From Microcoleaceae cyanobacterium UBA11344 (GTDB taxonomy: Bacteria; Cyanobacteriota; Cyanobacteriia; Cyanobacteriales; Microcoleaceae), in the NCBI GenBank assembly GCA_003483675.1, contig DMYK01000629.1, forward strand, positions 9,933-17,582: a DNA stretch of 7,650 nucleotides, read 5' to 3'. Positions 5,648 through 7,650 of the stretch are shown here, piece after piece (position 1 is the stretch's first letter; every line of letters begins with the position of its first letter). A model generated the notes under the pieces. The model was not told the origin of the DNA and did no database searches. It saw only the letters and a program-made list of their open reading frames with translations. The position numbers were made by a program, and so were the translations under genes.

Positions 5648-5974
5648 ATGTCAGAATTTCTCGACTTTCTCCGACATCAGTTTGCCTACGTTGCCATTGG
5701 CGAATTTAAACCAGGAAAATTTGAAGCAGCAGAACAACTGTTTGAAAAAGCAGTTGCAACTTATGCCACAGGTTTCAAGGGAGCATACCTGCTGCAATTA
5801 CCCAATACAGACAAAGGTATTGCGATCATTTTTTGGGAAAGCGTAGAAGATATGGCAGCCAATCAAAGCGAAGCTTACCAGGAAATCTTGAAGCAGATGA
5901 CGCCTTTGTTTGTGAAAATACCAGACACTGATGTTTATGAAATTGTCAGTGAAATTAAGCCAAAAACTGAATAA
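5648..5974 (+). CDS. Small ABM/Dabb-type ferredoxin-like fold protein
   Basis: The 108-residue product fits the pattern of the antibiotic biosynthesis monooxygenase (ABM)/dimeric alpha-beta barrel superfamily. It has strand YVAIGEFKPGK (14-24), helix FEAAEQLFEKAVATYA (25-40), strands KGAYLLQL (44-51) and GIAIIFWESVEDMAA (57-71) with the typical W-x-S on the third strand, helix AYQEILKQMTPLF (76-88), and a final strand VYEIV. Family members are usually homodimers that bind small hydrophobic or haem-like ligands; some are monooxygenases, and many have no known activity. No catalytic residue set can be assigned here. It has no signal peptide. It has its own promoter and ribosome binding site and appears monocistronic, because the next gene is convergent. 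Confidence 0.75.
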   Translation: MSEFLDFLRHQFAYVAIGEFKPGKFEAAEQLFEKAVATYATGFKGAYLLQLPNTDKGIAIIFWESVEDMAANQSEAYQEILKQMTPLFVKIPDTDVYEIVSEIKPKTE

Positions 5975-5975
5975 A

Positions 5976-6016
5976 CTTGCAGGCTAATCCCCAGAGTCGA
6001 TCGCAAATCCTGCAAG
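5976..6016. repeat. 8-bp inverted repeat just after the ABM-like gene
   Basis: CTTGCAGG (5976-5983) and CCTGCAAG (6009-6016) form perfect 8-bp arms around a 25-nt loop, immediately after the stop codon. No T-run follows, so it is at most a weak 3'-end structure. Confidence 0.45.
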
Positions 6017-6104
6017 CGGCGCGTCATTCCCATAGTCATCGGCGTTTTTCGTCCAAATCCGCTGTCAAAAGCAACACTTGCTAAAGCATTAATGCTGTGA
6101 ATTT

Positions 6105-7211
6105 TTAGGCGATCGAGATTTCGGGCGACAAATAAACATCTTGAATTGTGTTAAACAATTTCACCCCTTCCTCAAAGGGACGCTGAAAAGTTTTGCGACC
6201 CGAAATTAAACCGCAACCTCCAGCGCGTTTGTTAATTACTGCGGTGCGAATGGCCTCAGCAAAATCGCTTTTTCCCGAAGCACCGCCGGAATTAATTAAA
6301 CCGATCCTGCCCGCATAACAGTTGAGCACTTGATAGCGAGTTAGATCGATCGGGTGCGAGCTTGTCAAATCCGAATAAACCCGCTTGTCAGTTTTGCCGT
6401 AACTGCGTGAAGCGAAGCTATCCCGCAGGGAATCGCTAGCTTTAGCAACAGCTTCGTAACCGTGATTGCACTCTGGCAACTTCTGCTTAATAATGTCAGC
6501 TTCAATTGTCACTCCCAAGTGATTTGCTTGGCCGGTCAAATCCGCTGCAAGGTGATAATCTTTGTCTTGTTTAAAAATATCGTTGCGAAGATAGCACCAC
6601 AGAATTGTCGCCATTCCGTATTCGTGAGCGTGAGCAAAAGCTTGACTGACTTCTTGGATTTGTCGCGTCGATTCCGGCGAACCAAAATAAATTGTTGCTC
6701 CGACTGCAACCGCTCCCAAATTCCAAGCTTGTTCTACAGAAGCAAACATTATTTGGTCGTATTGATTGGGATAAGTCAGCAATTCGTTGTGATTTAGCTT
6801 GACAATAAAAGGGATTTTGTGCGCGGATTTGCGAGATACACTTCCCAAAACTCCCAGGGTCGTCGCGACAGCATTGCAGCCAGCAGAAATTGCTAATTTA
6901 ATGATATTTTCGCTGTCAAAATAGATAGGATTCGGTGCAAAAGAAGTGGTGGCAGAGTGTTCGATTCCTTGGTCTACGGGCAGGATAGATAAATAGCCCG
7001 TATTCGCCAAGCGTCCGCTAGAATAGAGTTGCTGAAGAGAGCGAAGGACTTGAGGAACTCGATCGGTCTGAGCAAAAATTCTGTCTACCCAATCCGGGCC
7101 GGGGAGGTGCAACAAATCTTGAGAAATTTTCGCTTGATGGCTGAGCAAGTCTTCTGCTTCATCGCCGAGCCAAGACTCGATCGAATTGGAAACTGATAGT
7201 GTAGCTGTCAT
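6105..7211 (-). CDS. fbaB: Class I fructose-bisphosphate aldolase (DhnA/FbaB type) with an in-frame repeat insertion
   Basis: It cleaves fructose 1,6-bisphosphate to dihydroxyacetone phosphate and glyceraldehyde 3-phosphate (and the reverse) in glycolysis and carbon fixation. The 368-residue product follows E. coli FbaB closely. It has [13 protein letters not shown] (74-86), [14 protein letters not shown] (140-153), [12 protein letters not shown] (170-181), [22 protein letters not shown] (223-244), [13 protein letters not shown] (302-314) and [16 protein letters not shown] (324-340). K242 in DIIKQK is the probable Schiff-base lysine by analogy with FbaB. Residues about 255-270 (with [13 protein letters not shown]) are extra: the family has about two residues between GY-x-A and YGKT, here sixteen. 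The insert matches a palindromic repeat in the DNA. The start at 7211 is chosen because AGAGGG (7220-7225) lies 8 nt upstream and the family N-terminus begins there; an in-frame ATG at 7259 would add 16 atypical residues. Confidence 0.9.
   Translation of the reverse strand: MTATLSVSNSIESWLGDEAEDLLSHQAKISQDLLHLPGPDWVDRIFAQTDRVPQVLRSLQQLYSSGRLANTGYLSILPVDQGIEHSATTSFAPNPIYFDSENIIKLAISAGCNAVATTLGVLGSVSRKSAHKIPFIVKLNHNELLTYPNQYDQIMFASVEQAWNLGAVAVGATIYFGSPESTRQIQEVSQAFAHAHEYGMATILWCYLRNDIFKQDKDYHLAADLTGQANHLGVTIEADIIKQKLPECNHGYEAVAKASDSLRDSFASRSYGKTDKRVYSDLTSSHPIDLTRYQVLNCYAGRIGLINSGGASGKSDFAEAIRTAVINKRAGGCGLISGRKTFQRPFEEGVKLFNTIQDVYLSPEISIA
6412..6436. repeat. Small dispersed repeat (SDR-like) inside the aldolase gene
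   Basis: The 25-nt core has GCGA (6412-6415) paired with TCGC (6433-6436), and TCCC (6421-6424) paired with GGGA (6428-6431) around a GCA loop. AAGCTA (6415-6420) and TAGCTT (6437-6442) offer an alternative outer pairing. From memory, this GCGAAGCTATCCC-type sequence resembles a very common small dispersed repeat of filamentous cyanobacteria. It coincides exactly with the extra segment in the protein and keeps the reading frame. Confidence 0.7.
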
Positions 7212-7219
7212 ACAGATTT

Positions 7220-7225
7220 CCCTCT
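7220..7225 (-). promoter_or_regulatory. Ribosome binding site AGAGGG of the aldolase gene
   Basis: On the minus strand AGAGGG is followed by 8 nt and the ATG at 7211. It supports the shorter N-terminus over the in-frame ATG at 7259, which has only a weak AAGG nearby. Confidence 0.6.
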
Positions 7226-7272
7226 CAATTTCAATGGCCGGCTGATGAATTGTAGACATCAGCCTTGCTGGT

Positions 7273-7281
7273 ATTGTAGCA
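7273..7281 (-). promoter_or_regulatory. Extended -10 promoter element of the aldolase gene
   Basis: On the minus strand TGCTACAAT is an extended -10 (TGn plus TACAAT). No good -35 is seen at 17 bp; a T-run lies there instead. Transcription would begin near 7266, giving a leader of about 55 nt to the ATG at 7211 but only about 7 nt to the one at 7259. Confidence 0.4.
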
Positions 7282-7365
7282 AAAAAAATCCGAGGTTCGC
7301 TCCGGGCGATGATTAGCCGAGTTTTTGATCAGATTAGAGACAACAGCAACTTTGACGCGCTACCC

Positions 7366-7371
7366 TATAAT
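7366..7371 (+). promoter_or_regulatory. Perfect TATAAT -10 upstream of the M1 peptidase gene
   Basis: TATAAT lies 67 bp before the ATG at 7439. TTGACG (7352-7357) is too close (8 bp) to serve as its -35, and no other -35 is convincing, so an activator or alternative recognition would be needed. The HIP1 octamer at 7404-7411 falls in the implied leader. Confidence 0.35.
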
Positions 7372-7438
7372 AAGCTGGCAGCTCAGCAGCAGCTCAATTA
7401 CCAGCGATCGCCGATCGATTCACAACTTTACCATCAAA

Positions 7439-7650
7439 ATGTCACACAATTACTTGGATTCTGAAAACGGTCACAAATCCTTCGAGATGCCCGGTGCTAG
7501 GCCGCATTATAACCCCGATCGCCCCGGTCAAGTAGAGCATATTTTCCTCGACTTAGTGCTGGATATTCCCAAACAAAGCTTTCGCGGCACTTGCAGCATC
7601 CGCATCAATCCAGTCCGCAGCGGTATTGACAAATTAACCTTAGATGCTGT
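7439..7650 (+). CDS. M1-family metallo-aminopeptidase, N-terminal fragment (cut by the window end)
   Basis: An open frame from the ATG at 7439 runs to the end of the window (70 codons, no stop). The start MSHNYLDSENGHKSFEMPGA is followed by RPHYNPDRPGQVEHIFLDL, then VLDIPKQSFRGTCSIRINPV and SGIDKLTLDAV. This is the beginning of the N-terminal beta-sandwich of the M1 (aminopeptidase N/leukotriene A4 hydrolase-like) family as found in cyanobacteria. The zinc motif HExxH and GxMEN would lie outside the window, so activity cannot be confirmed here. No signal peptide is seen, suggesting a cytosolic enzyme. No SD precedes the start. It is divergent from the aldolase gene across a 227-bp spacer. Confidence 0.85.
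   Translation, partial: MSHNYLDSENGHKSFEMPGARPHYNPDRPGQVEHIFLDLVLDIPKQSFRGTCSIRINPVRSGIDKLTLDA

Noticed and set aside
6085..6096. AGCATTAATGCT palindrome as the aldolase terminator
   Set aside because: Only 4-5 bp of stem and three T's on the minus strand; too weak to call.
6462..6797. Plus-strand open frame of 111 codons
   Set aside because: Antisense shadow of the aldolase gene with no recognisable domain.

Overview
The window is cyanobacterial. It carries phycobilisome genes (cpcD, cpcE, cpcF) and seven perfect copies of the octamer GCGATCGC (HIP1, starting at 451, 786, 1069, 1717, 4893, 5338 and 7404), where about 0.1 would be expected by chance in 7.65 kb. Short tandem heptamers, a small dispersed repeat and many hairpin-forming spacers suggest a filamentous genus of the Oscillatoria/Microcoleus/Nostoc kind; that last step is inference.

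Left part (1-4389, all + strand): this is the distal end of a phycocyanin rod (cpc) locus. A heptamer tandem array fills 1-222 and runs without a phase break into the start codon of cpcD, the rod-capping linker. A hairpin terminator at 590-609 and a 4 x 12 bp tandem repeat then lead into cpcE. cpcE and cpcF encode the two subunits of the lyase that attaches phycocyanobilin to the phycocyanin alpha subunit. They are usually neighbours, but here a 601-residue protein of about six tandem ~60-residue repeats plus a C-terminal TPR pair lies between them, with its own candidate promoter and terminator.

Middle (4378-5974): two minus-strand genes follow, a small conserved protein of probable DUF2103 type that overlaps the cpcF tail by 12 bp, and a receiver-only response regulator with a good promoter at 5270-5298. 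A 420 bp spacer (5228-5647) holds no gene but contains a 24-nt perfect palindrome centred on HIP1 and a dense cluster of inverted repeats. After it comes a 108-residue ferredoxin-like (ABM/Dabb-type) protein on the + strand with a clear ribosome binding site.

Right part (6105-7650): a class I (DhnA/FbaB-type) fructose-bisphosphate aldolase on the minus strand carries an in-frame insertion of about 14 residues, encoded by a palindromic small dispersed repeat. It is divergent from the 5' end of an M1-family aminopeptidase gene that runs off the window.

I found no tRNA, rRNA, CRISPR array or transposase. The most interesting items are the unnamed repeat protein embedded between cpcE and cpcF, the in-frame repeat insertion in the aldolase, and the tandem repeats that occupy the translation-initiation regions of cpcD and cpcE.
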